Of a stretch of DNA of 52,833 nucleotides, positions 1 through 9,522 are shown piece by piece. The stretch lies in the NCBI GenBank assembly GCA_025055835.1, contig JANWWR010000132.1:1-52833 (forward strand), written 5' to 3'. The translations under genes and the position numbers were made by a program. The notes under the pieces are model-generated. The model did not search any database and was not told where the DNA came from. It worked only from the letters and a program-made list of their open reading frames with translations. The first letter of the stretch is position 1. Each line of letters opens with the position of its first letter. This DNA is from Gemmatales bacterium. Lineage in GTDB: Bacteria > Planctomycetota > Planctomycetia > Gemmatales > HRBIN36.

Positions 1-86
1 AGGCATGAAACTTGCACTATGAGTGGCTTCCGTGGTCGGAGCTTGGTCCGGCCACAGGCGGTTGACAGTGTTGGAGGTTCGTATCC

Positions 87-1511
87 GTGAAGCCGAAAGA
101 GGTTCTCGCACTGATTCGGGAGAAGGAGGTCCAGGCTGTAGACCTGCGGTTCATGGACTTCCCGGGCATCTGGCAGCACTTCACCATTCCCGCCGAGGAA
201 TTGACCGAGCAGGTCTTCGAGGAGGGGCTGGGTTTCGACGGCTCCTCGATCCGGGGCTGGCAGGCGATCAACGAGTCCGACATGCTCGTGCTGCCCCAGG
301 CCGAGACCGCCTTCCTCGATCCGTTCACCGCCATCCCCACGGTGACGATGATCTGCAACATTCAGGATCCGCTGACCCGCGAGGACTACACCCGCGATCC
401 CCGCAATATCGCCCGCAAAGCGGTCAACTACATGAAGTCCCTCGGCATCGCCGACGTCGCCTATTTCGGTCCCGAGCCGGAGTTCTTCATCTTCGACTCG
501 ATCCGCTACGACCAAACGCAGCACAGCGGCTACTACTTCATCGACTCGGTCGAAGGAGCCTGGAACACGGGGCGGGAGAAGGAACTGGACGGCAGCCCGA
601 ACCTCGGCTACAAGCTCCGCTACAAGGAAGGCTATTTTCCCGTCCCGCCGCTCGACTCCCAACAGGATCTCCGCAACGAGATGATGGTCATCATGAACCA
701 GTGCGGCCTGCAAGTGGAGCGGCAGCACCACGAGGTGGCGACCGGCGGCCAAGCCGAGATCGACATGCGCTTCGCCGATCTGGTCACCATGGCTGACAAC
801 GTGCTCAAGTACAAGTACATCGTCAAGAACGTCGCCAAGCGGCACGGCAAGACGGCCACCTTCATGCCCAAGCCGTTGTTCATGGACAACGGCTCCGGCA
901 TGCACGTCCACACCAGCCTGTGGAAGAACGAGCGGAATCTGTTCGCCGGCAGCGGCTATGCGGGTTTGAGCGACATCGCCATGCATGCGATCGGCGGCTT
1001 GCTCAAGCACGCTCCCGCCCTGTGCGCCATCTGCAACCCGACGACGAACAGCTATCGCCGTCTGGTTCCCGGCTACGAAGCGCCGGTGAACCTGGCCTAC
1101 AGCCGTCGCAATCGTTCCGCCGCCATCCGCATCCCGGTGTACAGCCCGTCACCCAAGGCTAAGCGGCTTGAATACCGCTGTCCGGACCCGAGTTGCAATC
1201 CGTACCTGGCTTTCGCCGCGATGCTGATGGCCATGCTCGACGGCATTCAGAACAAGATCCACCCCGGCGAACCGCTCGACAAGGACATCTACGACCTCAG
1301 TCCCGAAGAACTCAAGGAGGTTCCCAAGACGCCAGGCTCGCTCGACGAGGCCCTCAAAGCCCTGCGACAGGACCATCAGTTCCTGCTCAAGGGCGACGTC
1401 TTCACCCCGGACGTGATCGACACTTGGATCTGGTACAAGACCGAGAAGGAATTCGATGCCGTGCGGCTGCGTCCGCACCCCTATGAGTTCGCCCTCTACT
1501 ACGACATCTAA
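87..1511 (+). CDS. glnA: Type I glutamine synthetase
   Basis: It makes glutamine from glutamate, ammonia and ATP in the cytoplasm, the main entry of ammonia into metabolism. The 474-residue length fits bacterial GSI. Visible family features are DGSSIRGW near residues 51-58, metal-ligand region PEPEFF (129-134, with E130 and E132), [12 protein letters not shown] (214-225), GMHVH (271-275), and the substrate-binding segment NRSAAIRIP (342-350). IYDL with Tyr402 matches the Tyr that is adenylylated in GSI-beta enzymes, so control by GlnE is likely (inference; no glnE is in the window). The start is GTG, set by GGAGG at 73-77 about nine bases upstream. It stands alone, followed by its own hairpin terminator at 1561. 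No GlnK or nitrogen-regulated promoter can be recognised in the 86 bases upstream. Confidence 0.97.
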   Translation: MKPKEVLALIREKEVQAVDLRFMDFPGIWQHFTIPAEELTEQVFEEGLGFDGSSIRGWQAINESDMLVLPQAETAFLDPFTAIPTVTMICNIQDPLTREDYTRDPRNIARKAVNYMKSLGIADVAYFGPEPEFFIFDSIRYDQTQHSGYYFIDSVEGAWNTGREKELDGSPNLGYKLRYKEGYFPVPPLDSQQDLRNEMMVIMNQCGLQVERQHHEVATGGQAEIDMRFADLVTMADNVLKYKYIVKNVAKRHGKTATFMPKPLFMDNGSGMHVHTSLWKNERNLFAGSGYAGLSDIAMHAIGGLLKHAPALCAICNPTTNSYRRLVPGYEAPVNLAYSRRNRSAAIRIPVYSPSPKAKRLEYRCPDPSCNPYLAFAAMLMAMLDGIQNKIHPGEPLDKDIYDLSPEELKEVPKTPGSLDEALKALRQDHQFLLKGDVFTPDVIDTWIWYKTEKEFDAVRLRPHPYEFALYYDI

Positions 1512-1560
1512 TGAAATCGGGTCGACTCTCGAGCCAGACCCGGACTGCGCTGAGAATCCG

Positions 1561-1607
1561 AACGAGCGGGCATGCACGGATTTTTCGTCCATGTCCGCTC
1601 GTTTTTG
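1561..1607 (+). terminator. Intrinsic terminator of glnA
   Basis: The arms at 1561-1574 and 1590-1603 form a 14-bp stem with a single G-T wobble. The loop of 15 bases can pair further inside (ACG with CGT). A run of five T (1602-1606) follows. It lies 50 bases after the glnA stop codon. Confidence 0.85.
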
Positions 1608-1702
1608 CTTGCTCGCAACAGTTCTTCGCTTGCATTGCGATCGCGTCAGGGTGAGGGTATAGTTGCGCTGAAGGTCTCGAAGACTGCAACAGGGTGCTGG
1701 CC

Positions 1703-2083
1703 ATGGCAGACGTGACGGTGCAGCGCTCGGTGATCGACGGATGCCTCGTGCTCACCATCGACGGCAAGGAGATTCGCGGCGACCAGCAGGCCGAACACCT
1801 TCGCACCGAGTTCCTCAACGCCGTCGAGCAGACCGGCTGCAATAAGGTCGTGGTGGACTTCAAGAACGTGGACATGATGACCACGGTCGGCTTCCGACCG
1901 CTCCTGAGTCTAAGAAAGAAGCTGCACGATCACTCCGGGCATCTGGTCCTGTGCAATCTGAATCCGCTGCTGAGCGAGGTCTTCCGCGTGACTCGCCTCA
2001 TCAGCACCTCGGGAAGCAGCACCGCTCCTTTCGAGTCCAAACCCGATCTCGCCTCGGCTCTGGAAGCCCTGAAAAAACCCTGA
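1703..2083 (+). CDS. STAS-domain protein (anti-sigma factor antagonist-like)
   Basis: A 126-residue single STAS domain protein, the fold used by anti-sigma factor antagonists that bind an HATPase-type Ser kinase. The order of strands and helices fits: an N-terminal strand pair (TVQRSVIDGCLVLTIDG), a core strand with VVVDFKNVDM, then helix, then LVLCNLNP and a C-terminal helix. The usual phosphorylated Ser in the DSSG-like loop is absent; the loop reads MMTTVGF, so a Thr would have to take that role or the protein is not phospho-regulated. An ATG at 1703 with AGGG six bases upstream is preferred to the in-frame GTG at 1694. A possible partner is the receiver/ATPase hybrid at 12963-13898, but that link is inference only. 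Confidence 0.8.
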   Translation: MADVTVQRSVIDGCLVLTIDGKEIRGDQQAEHLRTEFLNAVEQTGCNKVVVDFKNVDMMTTVGFRPLLSLRKKLHDHSGHLVLCNLNPLLSEVFRVTRLISTSGSSTAPFESKPDLASALEALKKP

Positions 2084-2244
2084 GCATTCTTCTTCAATCA
2101 GGCCCATCAGGTTGGGCGTTAGGCGAAGCCGATCATCTTGCCGTTTTTTGTGCCATCCTCATTGAGCCTGACCTTGTGATGGCGTAAGCTCTGGCAGACT
2201 TCTGCGGCGTTGGCAGTGGCTTGGACAAAGCGGAGGCCGTCCCG

Positions 2245-3921
2245 ATGACCGGGGGATTTCTGACACGGCGTCAAGTGCTTGCGGCTTTGACCAGCGGTGG
2301 CGTGGGGACAGCGGTCTTTCGACGGGCGTTGGCAGCCCAGGCGGAGGGGCGACGGGCGATCACTCCGGAGATGATTCAGCAGGCCGAGTGGATCAGCGGC
2401 GTGCCGCTCACCGACACAGACCGCCAGACCCTCAGCAATAGTCTCAGCCGCTTGCAGCGGGACTTCGAGGCCATGCGGGCCGTGCCGCTTGACAACGGCG
2501 TGTCACCGGCCCTGGTTTTCAATCCCGCCCCCTGGGAAACCCACGGAAACCGGACCCGAGGCCAGGTAGACCTTTCCGAGAACCATCCGCCTCGCAAACC
2601 GGCCACCGAGGACGATCTCGCGTTTCTGCCCGTCACGGAACTAGCGGCTCTGATCCGCAACCGCGACGTGACCGCGCGGGAACTGACCGAACTGTACCTG
2701 AAGCGGCTCAAGCGATACGACCCGGCACTGTTGTGCGTCGTGAATCTGACCGAAGAAATCGCCCTGCGGCAGGCGGAGCAGGCGGATCGGGAACTGACGG
2801 CCGGACGCTATCGCGGTCCCTTGCACGGCATTCCCTGGGGAGCCAAGGACCTGATCGCCTATCCGGGTTATCCGACGACCTGGGGCGCACCGCAGTACCG
2901 CGAGCAGATGCGGGAGGAAAAGGCCACCGTGGCCCGTCGTCTCGAGGAAGCTGGAGCGGTTCTGGTGGCCAAGTTGACCTTGGGCGCGCTGGCGATGGGC
3001 GACCGCTGGTTTGGCGGGATGACCCGCAATCCGTGGAACCCGAAACAAGGATCGAGCGGATCGTCAGCGGGATCGGCAGCGGCGACAGCGGCGGGACTGG
3101 TCGGCTTCGCCCTGGGCAGCGAAACGCTGGGCAGCATCATCACGCCGTCACGTCTGTGCGGCAACAGCAGTCTTCGTCCCACCTTCGGACGGGTGAGCCG
3201 ATACGGTTGCATGAGCCTGTGCTGGAGCATGGACAAGATCGGGCCGCTGTGCCGCAGCATCGAGGATTGTGCTCTGGTCTTCGGAGCCATTCACGGCGCG
3301 GACGGACTCGATCCGGCGGCGGTGGATCGGCCGTTCCATTGGCCGTGGCAAGGCGACTTGCGGACCCTGCGGGTCGGATACATCGAAAACGACCGGACCC
3401 CGCGGGAGAGAACCGAATTGCAGGTGCTCAAGGATCTGGGTGTCCGACTGGTGCCGATCCAATTGCCCACACGCCTGCCGGTCAACGCCTTGCGGCTCAT
3501 CCTCACCACCGAGGCGGCTGCCAGTTTCGATGAATTGACACGCCAAGGGATCAAGGAAGGTCTCAACAGCTGGCCGCAGATGTTTCAGGAAGGGCAATTC
3601 GTGCCCGCCGTGGAATACCTGCGGGCCAACCGGTTGCGGACGCTGCTGATGGAGGAAATGCGGAAACTGTTTGAGCAGGTGGACCTTTACGTCGGCGGCA
3701 ACGATCTGCTCATCACCAACCTGACCGGCCATCCGACGATCGTGCTGCCCAATGGTTTCCGCAGAAACGGCGACATCGAAGTGCCGTTCAGCATCACCTT
3801 CACGGGCCGACTTTACGGAGAAGCCGAGTTGCTGGCCGTTGGTCATGCGTATCAACAAGCGACCAACTGGCATTTGCGGCGGCCGGACATGAGCAAGCTC
3901 GTTCCGATTCAAAACGGTTGA
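2245..3921 (+). CDS. Amidase signature family hydrolase with Tat-type signal
   Basis: A predicted exported amidase of 558 residues; substrate unknown. The N-terminus (LTRRQVLAALTSGG, about residues 6-19) is a Tat signal, suggesting export after folding. The amidase signature core follows: Lys in WGAKDL (about residue 201), the Ser-rich loop QGSSGSSAGS (about 269-278) and GSETLGSI with the expected nucleophile Ser near residue 297. In most relatives that last motif reads GSDTGGS, so Gly to Leu is a change next to the nucleophile. A C-terminal NLTGHPTIVLPNGF segment is also typical. The start is ATG 2245, not TTG 2221, because GGAGG at 2232-2236 sits eight bases before it. It converges on the PduO gene with 24 bases between stops. 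It is not a GatA of the usual kind given the export signal and the lack of gatB/gatC. Confidence 0.88.
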   Translation: MTGGFLTRRQVLAALTSGGVGTAVFRRALAAQAEGRRAITPEMIQQAEWISGVPLTDTDRQTLSNSLSRLQRDFEAMRAVPLDNGVSPALVFNPAPWETHGNRTRGQVDLSENHPPRKPATEDDLAFLPVTELAALIRNRDVTARELTELYLKRLKRYDPALLCVVNLTEEIALRQAEQADRELTAGRYRGPLHGIPWGAKDLIAYPGYPTTWGAPQYREQMREEKATVARRLEEAGAVLVAKLTLGALAMGDRWFGGMTRNPWNPKQGSSGSSAGSAAATAAGLVGFALGSETLGSIITPSRLCGNSSLRPTFGRVSRYGCMSLCWSMDKIGPLCRSIEDCALVFGAIHGADGLDPAAVDRPFHWPWQGDLRTLRVGYIENDRTPRERTELQVLKDLGVRLVPIQLPTRLPVNALRLILTTEAAASFDELTRQGIKEGLNSWPQMFQEGQFVPAVEYLRANRLRTLLMEEMRKLFEQVDLYVGGNDLLITNLTGHPTIVLPNGFRRNGDIEVPFSITFTGRLYGEAELLAVGHAYQQATNWHLRRPDMSKLVPIQNG

Positions 3922-3945
3922 GGGTATCGAACCACTGGCAGCGTT

Positions 3946-4509
3946 TCAGCGGTTCTGCCCTGGAACCCAGGTCACGTCGCTTCGGCCCTGATCGTTGCAG
4001 ACGCGAGCCAGGACGAAGAGGAGATCGGAAAGCCGATTGAGATAGATCAGCACTTGTTGATTCACCTTTTCTTTCCGCATCAGGGTGACGACTTCCCGCT
4101 CGGCTCGACGGCAGACGGTGCGGGCGAGGTGGCACCAGGCGGCGGACGGCGTACCTCCAGGAAGAACGAAGCTTGTCAGCGGCTGCAACGGGCCGTTGAG
4201 TCGATCAATCGCCTTCTCCAGATGGACCACTTGATCGGCGGTGACGCGGAGCCGCTCTCCCTCCTTCTCGGAGTCGGTCTGCGGACAGCACAGGTCGGCC
4301 CCGAGATCGAACAAGTCGTTCTGGATGCGGCGTACCAGATCGGCTTCCGGGGGCTGAGTCGTCAGGAGCAAGCCGAGTACGGAATTGAGTTCGTCCACGG
4401 TCCCATAGGCGACAACCCGAGGATCGTCTTTCGAGACTCGGGTGCCGTCTCCAAGGGAGGTACCGCCCTGGTCGCCGGTGCGGGTGTAGATGCGGGACAG
4501 GTAAACCAT
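3946..4509 (-). CDS. PduO-type ATP:cob(I)alamin adenosyltransferase
   Basis: It transfers the adenosyl group of ATP to reduced corrinoid to make adenosylcobalamin. The 187-residue product begins with IYTRTGDQGGTSLGDG, the ATP-binding N-terminal motif of PduO-type enzymes. It contains the conserved VDELNSVLG helix and, later, FVLPGGTPSAAWCHLART followed by VCRRAERE, the conserved Arg-rich segment. The start at 4509 is preferred over an upstream ATG at 4554 because homologs begin near the TRTGDQG motif and GGGAG lies just upstream. No other cobalamin gene and no cobalamin riboswitch is visible nearby, so the user enzyme is elsewhere. Confidence 0.93.
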   Translation of the reverse strand: MVYLSRIYTRTGDQGGTSLGDGTRVSKDDPRVVAYGTVDELNSVLGLLLTTQPPEADLVRRIQNDLFDLGADLCCPQTDSEKEGERLRVTADQVVHLEKAIDRLNGPLQPLTSFVLPGGTPSAAWCHLARTVCRRAEREVVTLMRKEKVNQQVLIYLNRLSDLLFVLARVCNDQGRSDVTWVPGQNR

Positions 4510-4651
4510 GACCGACTCCCGGAAAATTGACAGCCAAAAGGCAGACACTAACATAGGTTTGTTCTAGGGTGTCGTCCCTCCGGCCTCATGCCGACTTCTT
4601 CGGCCCAGCGATCCGAGGGGACAACACGGTCCTTGAAAGCGAGGATTCTCG

Positions 4652-5707
4652 ATGTCTCACCGCCGCACTGCCTTCACGCTCATCGAACTGCTCGTTGTCA
4701 TCGCCATCATTGCGGTCCTCATGGCCCTGTTGCTTCCGGCCGTGCAGAAGGTGCGAGAAGCGGCCAACAAGATGCTCTGTGCCAGCAATCTGCGGCAGAT
4801 CGGCCTGGCTGCTCACAATTATCACAACGATTTTGGCAAACTTCCGCCGGGCAACTTCGGCCAATCCACCACGCCGGTCGCCGTCTCAGCCGCCGAAGCC
4901 CAAAACGCCGGGGCCTTGGTGGTGCTACTGCCCTATCTGGAACAGGACAATCTCTACAAGATCGTGACTCAGCCCGGAAGCGGCACCGCTCGGGGAGTCG
5001 AGTTGGCGGTCCATCGCGGTGATGCCAACTGGTGGACCTTGAACCTGGCGTACACCGGAGCACAGACGCGCTTGAAGATCTTCCAGTGCCCCTCGGACAC
5101 GCTCTACGAGGAAGTCGGAGCAGTGTTCCTGTTTCTTTATGCGGAAAACGGCGGATTTCCGAACATGGCCCGCGGGACGCAGGGCGATCTCCAGCTGGGG
5201 CGGAGCAACTACGCTCCCGTGGCCGGGACCGGAGGCCGCTTCTTCTTCCAATACCCTGCTCCCAATCCGCTCGGCCTGGTGCCTCCGCCTACCATGGGCG
5301 GCTATGAGGGAATCATGTGCAACCGCTCGGAGAACACGCTTGGACAATTGGCAATTCTTGATGGCACCAGCAACACGCTGATGTTCGGCGAGGGATTGGG
5401 CGGCAGCGGCGTCGGGCAGCGGGGGACGGCCTGGACGTGGTTCGGCATCGGCGGGTGCGGCACCGGTCTGGGCCTGGGGCGGGGCAACGTCCACTGGATG
5501 CAGGGCGGGGCGGACTGGTGGCGATTTTCCAGCCGTCATGCCTCCGCGGTCCAGTTCTGCTTCGGCGACGGTTCGGTGCGAGGCGTGCGCTTCGGCCAGA
5601 CAGCCTGGCTCGGTTCCGGGATGCCCTCGCAGGACTGGGCTTTGCTGCAACAACTGGCCGGTCGCCGTGACGGCTACACCAGCGACGTGTCGAGCATCCT
5701 CGATTGA
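4652..5707 (+). CDS. DUF1559 pseudopilin-like protein (H-X9-DG family)
   Basis: A 351-residue member of the large planctomycete DUF1559 family. It starts with a type IV pilin-like signal: [20 protein letters not shown], where prepilin peptidase would cut before Phe and Glu sits at mature position 5. This is followed by a long hydrophobic helix running into the conserved [19 protein letters not shown] and [12 protein letters not shown] segments. Near the C-terminus, [17 protein letters not shown] is the His-X9-Asp-Gly family signature. Function in the family is not established; it probably sits at the cell surface or in a pseudopilus-like assembly. GAGGA at 4641-4645 sets the ATG start. No pilus assembly genes are nearby, as is usual for the family. 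Confidence 0.93.
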   Translation: MSHRRTAFTLIELLVVIAIIAVLMALLLPAVQKVREAANKMLCASNLRQIGLAAHNYHNDFGKLPPGNFGQSTTPVAVSAAEAQNAGALVVLLPYLEQDNLYKIVTQPGSGTARGVELAVHRGDANWWTLNLAYTGAQTRLKIFQCPSDTLYEEVGAVFLFLYAENGGFPNMARGTQGDLQLGRSNYAPVAGTGGRFFFQYPAPNPLGLVPPPTMGGYEGIMCNRSENTLGQLAILDGTSNTLMFGEGLGGSGVGQRGTAWTWFGIGGCGTGLGLGRGNVHWMQGGADWWRFSSRHASAVQFCFGDGSVRGVRFGQTAWLGSGMPSQDWALLQQLAGRRDGYTSDVSSILD

Positions 5708-5759
5708 CGGGGAAGGAATAGGGACATCTCGGGAATCTTTGACCAGCGGAGACGTACCC

Positions 5760-6845
5760 GTGAAAGCACTGATTCTTGGCAGCATGGCGGTGTTGTTCGC
5801 GTTGGCAGTGAGTATGTGCCAAGCGGACGAGAAACGGCAGGCACCACCGGCTCCTCAGCCCGGAGCGCAGACGCCGCAACAACTCGACCGGGAAATCACT
5901 GTCCGTGTCCGACTCGGCTACCTCGTCTTTCTTCCCGAGGGATACGAGAAGGCTGACAAGCCTTGGCCCTTAATCGTCTTTCTGCACGGGGCCGGGGAAA
6001 GCGGCAGTGACCTGAATCTGGTCAAGCGGCATGGACCTCCCAAGATCGTCGAGAGCCGCAAGGACTTTCCCTTCGTCGTCGTCTCGCCGCAGTCGCCGAG
6101 TTTCGGCTGGCGGATCGAAGCGCTCAACGCTCTGCTCGACGAAGTGCTGGCACGTTACAAGGTCGATCCGGATCGGGTGTATCTCACGGGCCTGAGCATG
6201 GGCGGTTTCGGCACCTGGACCTGGGCCGGGCAGAACCCGGAGCGGTTCGCGGCCATCGCACCGATCTGCGGCGGGGGTAACGTGGCCGATGCGCCTCGGC
6301 TCAAAGACCTGCCCATCTGGGTTTTCCACGGCGCGAAGGACAACGTCGTTCCGCTCCGCCGCTCGCAGGAAATGGTGGATGCAATCAAGAAGGCCGGGGG
6401 CGATCCAAAGTTCACCGTCTATCCCGAAGCCGGGCATGACTCGTGGACCGATACCTACAACAATCAGGAACTCTATGACTGGTTCCTGAAACACAAGCGG
6501 CAAGTGTCGGTGTATCACGGTACCTGGAAAGGAGATCAGACCGGATACGGCGGCGATCTCCACTGCGTCGTCCGTAAGCTCGACGGCGAGAATTACTCCG
6601 CGGTCTTCTCGGGCTACTGCGGCCGGGATTTCGTCTTTCAGATCACGATGAACGGCAAGCGCTCCGGGGACAAGGTGCTTTTCGAGGGCGAAGCTGATCT
6701 CGGCGAAAAGGACGGCATCTATCGCTGGAGCGGCGAACTGACCGGGACGACCTTCACCGGTAAGTACACCAGCCCGACCGGCAAGAAAGGCGAGTTCTCG
6801 ATGAAGCTGGAAGACCCCAAAGCGCGTACCGGGGCCAGCAAGTGA
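5760..6845 (+). CDS. Exported alpha/beta-hydrolase (predicted esterase/peptidase) with C-terminal beta domain
   Basis: A 361-residue predicted secreted serine hydrolase. The signal peptide is about residues 1-23 (KALILGSMAVLFALAVSMC). The hydrolase core has the oxyanion-loop motif FLHGAGESGSD, the nucleophile elbow GLSMGG with Ser146, Asp194 in FHGAKDNVVP and His226 in EAGHDSW; this resembles the COG4099/dienelactone hydrolase-like group. The stretch YNNQELYDWFLKHKR closes the core. About 110 residues follow that are rich in Gly and beta-prone (for example GTWKGDQTGYGGDL) and look like a separate beta-sandwich whose role I cannot name. The GTG start at 5760 is supported by GGAG at 5748-5751; the longer frame back to 5538 overlaps the DUF1559 gene and has no RBS. 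It lies 52 bases after DUF1559 and may be cotranscribed. Confidence 0.87.
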   Translation: MKALILGSMAVLFALAVSMCQADEKRQAPPAPQPGAQTPQQLDREITVRVRLGYLVFLPEGYEKADKPWPLIVFLHGAGESGSDLNLVKRHGPPKIVESRKDFPFVVVSPQSPSFGWRIEALNALLDEVLARYKVDPDRVYLTGLSMGGFGTWTWAGQNPERFAAIAPICGGGNVADAPRLKDLPIWVFHGAKDNVVPLRRSQEMVDAIKKAGGDPKFTVYPEAGHDSWTDTYNNQELYDWFLKHKRQVSVYHGTWKGDQTGYGGDLHCVVRKLDGENYSAVFSGYCGRDFVFQITMNGKRSGDKVLFEGEADLGEKDGIYRWSGELTGTTFTGKYTSPTGKKGEFSMKLEDPKARTGASK

Positions 6846-6886
6846 AGGCGGGACGAATCTCGCGGAGTTGATCCGCTGGGGTAGTC

Positions 6887-7351
6887 GTGGAGATGTCGTC
6901 CATTGAACGAGCACGCTTGATTCGACTGATTCGAGCCAAGGTCAAGGCTCAGTTGAAGCAGTACGCCGTGGCGAAGACCAGGGAAGGCTTTGTCAATGCT
7001 CTCAACGCCGTGCTAAGTGCCGCCTTGAGCCATCATTACCGGGCCATGCTGGCGGTGCTGAACAATCGGACTGACCAGGTGGAGAAATGGCGAAGGCAGA
7101 AGGAGAAGTTTCTTCAACAGTTCGCCATCCGTCTCGTGATGCCCCTGAAATCCAAGAAGCTGGATCGCAAGAAGGCTGTGGAGCAGTCGTTAAAGGAGGT
7201 GATGGAAACGGATGCCTTAAGGCGGCGGGTCGAATCCCCGACCTTTCAAAAGACCTATCGCCTGAAAAAACTGTTCCCGCTGCCGGAAAACGCTCACGAG
7301 GAGTTCCTGGCCGAGGTGCGGGCGATGGTTGACGAGGTGTTTCCGGACTGA
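6887..7351 (+). CDS. Conserved-looking hypothetical protein, basic and helical
   Basis: A 154-residue protein I do not recognise. It is rich in Lys, Arg and Glu and is predicted to be almost wholly helical (SSIERARLIRLIRAKVKAQL at the start, then HHYRAMLAVLNNRTDQVEKW). It has no signal peptide or membrane segment and no Cys. The start could be GTG 6887 or ATG 6893; GGGG at 6878-6881 slightly favours the first. It lies 41 bases downstream of the hydrolase gene on the same strand and 90 bases before a small lipoprotein, so the three may be cotranscribed. Confidence 0.6.
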   Translation: MEMSSIERARLIRLIRAKVKAQLKQYAVAKTREGFVNALNAVLSAALSHHYRAMLAVLNNRTDQVEKWRRQKEKFLQQFAIRLVMPLKSKKLDRKKAVEQSLKEVMETDALRRRVESPTFQKTYRLKKLFPLPENAHEEFLAEVRAMVDEVFPD

Positions 7352-7441
7352 ACCAGGATGCCCGACCGGCGTGCTTCCTTGCTTTCAGGAACCGGTATGC
7401 TTCCTTCCATTTGTCCCAATCTCCGAGGTTGCTTAACAACG

Positions 7442-7624
7442 ATGAAACGAACGCCACGAATTGTCCGATTCGGATCGGTACTCATGCTGGCGGCTTGCCT
7501 CGGCTGCGGAGGGCCGTCAGCGGTCGCTCCCAAGAACCCGGCTCCGCCATCCGCCGAGAAAGGGACGCAGTTGACCCCTCCGGCTCCCTCGCCAATGCCG
7601 CCTTCCAATGGGCAAGGGCCGTGA
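7442..7624 (+). CDS. Mini-lipoprotein, Pro-rich
   Basis: A 60-residue predicted lipoprotein. After MKRTPRIVRFGS comes a short hydrophobic stretch with LMLAAC, a plausible lipobox, then LGCGG. The mature part is a short low-complexity tail rich in Pro, Ala and Ser (SAVAPKNPAPPSAEKGTQ). It has no recognisable domain and may be a small envelope peptide. The start is chosen because the signal begins there; upstream residues in the same frame look like noise. A strong terminator follows at 7656. Confidence 0.55.
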   Translation: MKRTPRIVRFGSVLMLAACLGCGGPSAVAPKNPAPPSAEKGTQLTPPAPSPMPPSNGQGP

Positions 7625-7655
7625 TGGCGATGACAGGACCGTGTCACACCAACCG

Positions 7656-7698
7656 AATCGCCTGAGCGGACCCTTGAAGCGACTCAGGCGATTTTTTT
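7656..7698 (+). terminator. Intrinsic terminator overlapping the 3' end of clpX
   Basis: The arms AATCGCCTGAG (7656-7666) and CTCAGGCGATT (7683-7693) pair perfectly over 11 bp. A run of seven T (7692-7698) follows on the plus strand. It ends the plus-strand transcript after the mini-lipoprotein. The stop codon of clpX (7684-7686, minus strand) lies inside the 3' arm, so the last codons of clpX are part of the hairpin. Confidence 0.85.
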
Positions 7699-8973
7699 GT
7701 CGGGAGTCCGGGTGAAGAGGGGTTTCTCGCCGCGGACCACGGCGTCGGTCACGACGAACTTGCCTTTGTATTCCAAATCGGGAAGCTCGAACATGATGTC
7801 GAGCATGAGGTCTTCGACGATGCTCCGCAGACCGCGTGCCCCGGTATCCTTTTCCTTGGCTCGCCGAGCGATTTCCCGAAGTGCGGAGTCTGTAAACTCC
7901 AGTTCCGCACCCTCCATTTCGAAGAGCTTCTGATACTGCTTGACCAGGGCATTTTTCGGCTCGGTCAGGACGCGGACCAGGGCCTCGAGGTCGAGCGGTT
8001 CCAAAGCAGCTACCACCGGGAGGCGTCCGACAAATTCCGGAATCATGCCGAAGGTGACAAGATCGTCACTGGTGACTTTGGAAAGCAGTTGGCTTGCCTC
8101 GGTTTCCCGAGCCTCGGGATTGGAGCCGAAGCCGATGGTCTTGCGGCCGATGCGGCGGGAGATGATGTTGTTCAGCCCGACGAAGGTGCCGCCGCAGATG
8201 AACAGGATGTTCGTCGTGTCCACCTGGATGTACTGCTGTTCGGGATGCTTGCGGCCGCCCTGCGGCGGGACGTTGCTGATCGTCCCTTCCAGCATTTTCA
8301 GAAGTGCTTGCTGCACGCCTTCGCCGCTGACGTCTCGGGTGATGCTGACGTTCTGGCTGGTCTTGGCGATCTTGTCGATTTCGTCGATGTAGATGATGCC
8401 GCGTTGGGCGGCTTCGATGTCGAAGTCAGCGGCATGCAGCAGTTTCAGGAGCAGGTTTTCAACGTCTTCGCCGACGTAGCCCGCTTCGGTGAGCGTGGTA
8501 GCGTCGCCGATGGCGAAGGGCACGTCGAGGAAGCGAGCCAAGGTCCGGGCCAGGAGCGTCTTGCCGCTGCCGGTCGGACCGATCAGCAGGATATTGCTCT
8601 TCTCGATCTCGACGTCCGACGTAATGCCCTCGTCCCGCAGGCTGAGCCGCTTGTAGTGGTTATGGACGGCGACGGAGAGAACTTTCTTGGCCCGATCCTG
8701 ACCAATGACGTATTGGTCCAGGTGTTCCCGAATAGCCCGGGGCGAGGGAATCTTGCGGACGGGACTGCGGTTGATGCCGCGGCGGCGTTTTTCCTCGGCT
8801 AGGATGGACTGGGCCAGATCCACGCAATCGCCGCAGATGTACACGCCAGCCGGGCCTTCGACCAGAAGGCCGACGTCGCCGGCGCTTTTGCGGCAGAAGG
8901 AACAGAAGGTATTGCGTTGCCGGGTCGTCGGGCCAATCCTGCGTCCTCCTCCGCTCATGTCCTTCGTCCCCAT
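7684..8973 (-). CDS. clpX: ATP-dependent protease ATP-binding subunit ClpX
   Basis: A hexameric AAA+ unfoldase that feeds substrates to ClpP. The 429-residue length is normal. It has the N-terminal zinc-binding domain with Cys24, Cys27, Cys47 and Cys50, Walker A GPTGSGKT (132-139), the pore loop GYVGED (165-170), Walker B IIYIDEID (193-200), and a KTIGFGS stretch whose IGF tripeptide is the ClpP-docking loop. The start ATG 8973 is preceded by GAGGAG (8979-8984). clpX often follows clpP, but no clpP is next to it here; the upstream gene on this strand is a SHOCT-like membrane protein. The 3' end is shared with a plus-strand terminator. Confidence 0.97.
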   Translation of the reverse strand: MGTKDMSGGGRRIGPTTRQRNTFCSFCRKSAGDVGLLVEGPAGVYICGDCVDLAQSILAEEKRRRGINRSPVRKIPSPRAIREHLDQYVIGQDRAKKVLSVAVHNHYKRLSLRDEGITSDVEIEKSNILLIGPTGSGKTLLARTLARFLDVPFAIGDATTLTEAGYVGEDVENLLLKLLHAADFDIEAAQRGIIYIDEIDKIAKTSQNVSITRDVSGEGVQQALLKMLEGTISNVPPQGGRKHPEQQYIQVDTTNILFICGGTFVGLNNIISRRIGRKTIGFGSNPEARETEASQLLSKVTSDDLVTFGMIPEFVGRLPVVAALEPLDLEALVRVLTEPKNALVKQYQKLFEMEGAELEFTDSALREIARRAKEKDTGARGLRSIVEDLMLDIMFELPDLEYKGKFVVTDAVVRGEKPLFTRTPDKKIA

Positions 8974-9126
8974 ACGTTCTCCTCAAAGGGTGCCGTCTCG
9001 GGCCAATCGTATTGCGGGCATCGCAACCAAGCGTTTCAAGACCGATCGCCGCGAAGAGCCGTGCGATTCTATGCCGCTGTCCCACCAGTCGCAAGGGGCG
9101 TAGGATTTCCGCGAAGCCAGGCCGCT

Positions 9127-9522
9127 TCAGGTTCCCTCTCGGGGTGGTTCCGACGGTGGAGCAAGCAAACCGTCCGGAGATGGCGTCGCTGGCTTTTCCC
9201 CGCTCGGGGCGGTCGATGGCTTGGCACTGCCCAAGTCCGCCGACGGGCCGATCGCCTCACCCATCTCTTTCCGAATGCGACTGGTCAGCAGGCCGTGAAT
9301 GCGGTCGAACTCCTCTTTGGTTAAATCGCCCCGCTCGAACATGGCCCGATACTGGGCCAGTTGCTCGTGCGGCGACTCGAAGGATTCCGCGGTGGACCGC
9401 CAGCGTTTCAGGAGCATCAATACGACAGCGGCCAGGAGGATGGCCCCGGCGAGCATCAGGCCGGGCATCAGAATGTCGCCGAACTCGACACGGGGATTTG
9501 CAGGCTCGATGGCCAACCACAT
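9127..9522 (-). CDS. Small membrane protein with SHOCT-like domain
   Basis: A 131-residue protein with one transmembrane helix near residues 19-38 (MPGLMLAGAILLAAVVLMLL). After it comes an amphipathic segment with EQLAQYRAMFERGDLTKEEF, which matches the short C-terminal (SHOCT) oligomerisation motif often found at the end of small membrane proteins. The tail is Pro/Ser-rich and disordered. Function is unknown. It lies upstream of clpX on the same strand with about 150 bases between them. The ATG at 9522 lacks a strong RBS, so a later ATG at the helix start is possible. Confidence 0.7.
   Translation of the reverse strand: MWLAIEPANPRVEFGDILMPGLMLAGAILLAAVVLMLLKRWRSTAESFESPHEQLAQYRAMFERGDLTKEEFDRIHGLLTSRIRKEMGEAIGPSADLGSAKPSTAPSGEKPATPSPDGLLAPPSEPPREGT

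Noticed and set aside
62..67. TTGACA just upstream of glnA as a -35 box
   Set aside because: The -10 position would fall on the GTG start, which leaves no room for a leader with the GGAGG site.
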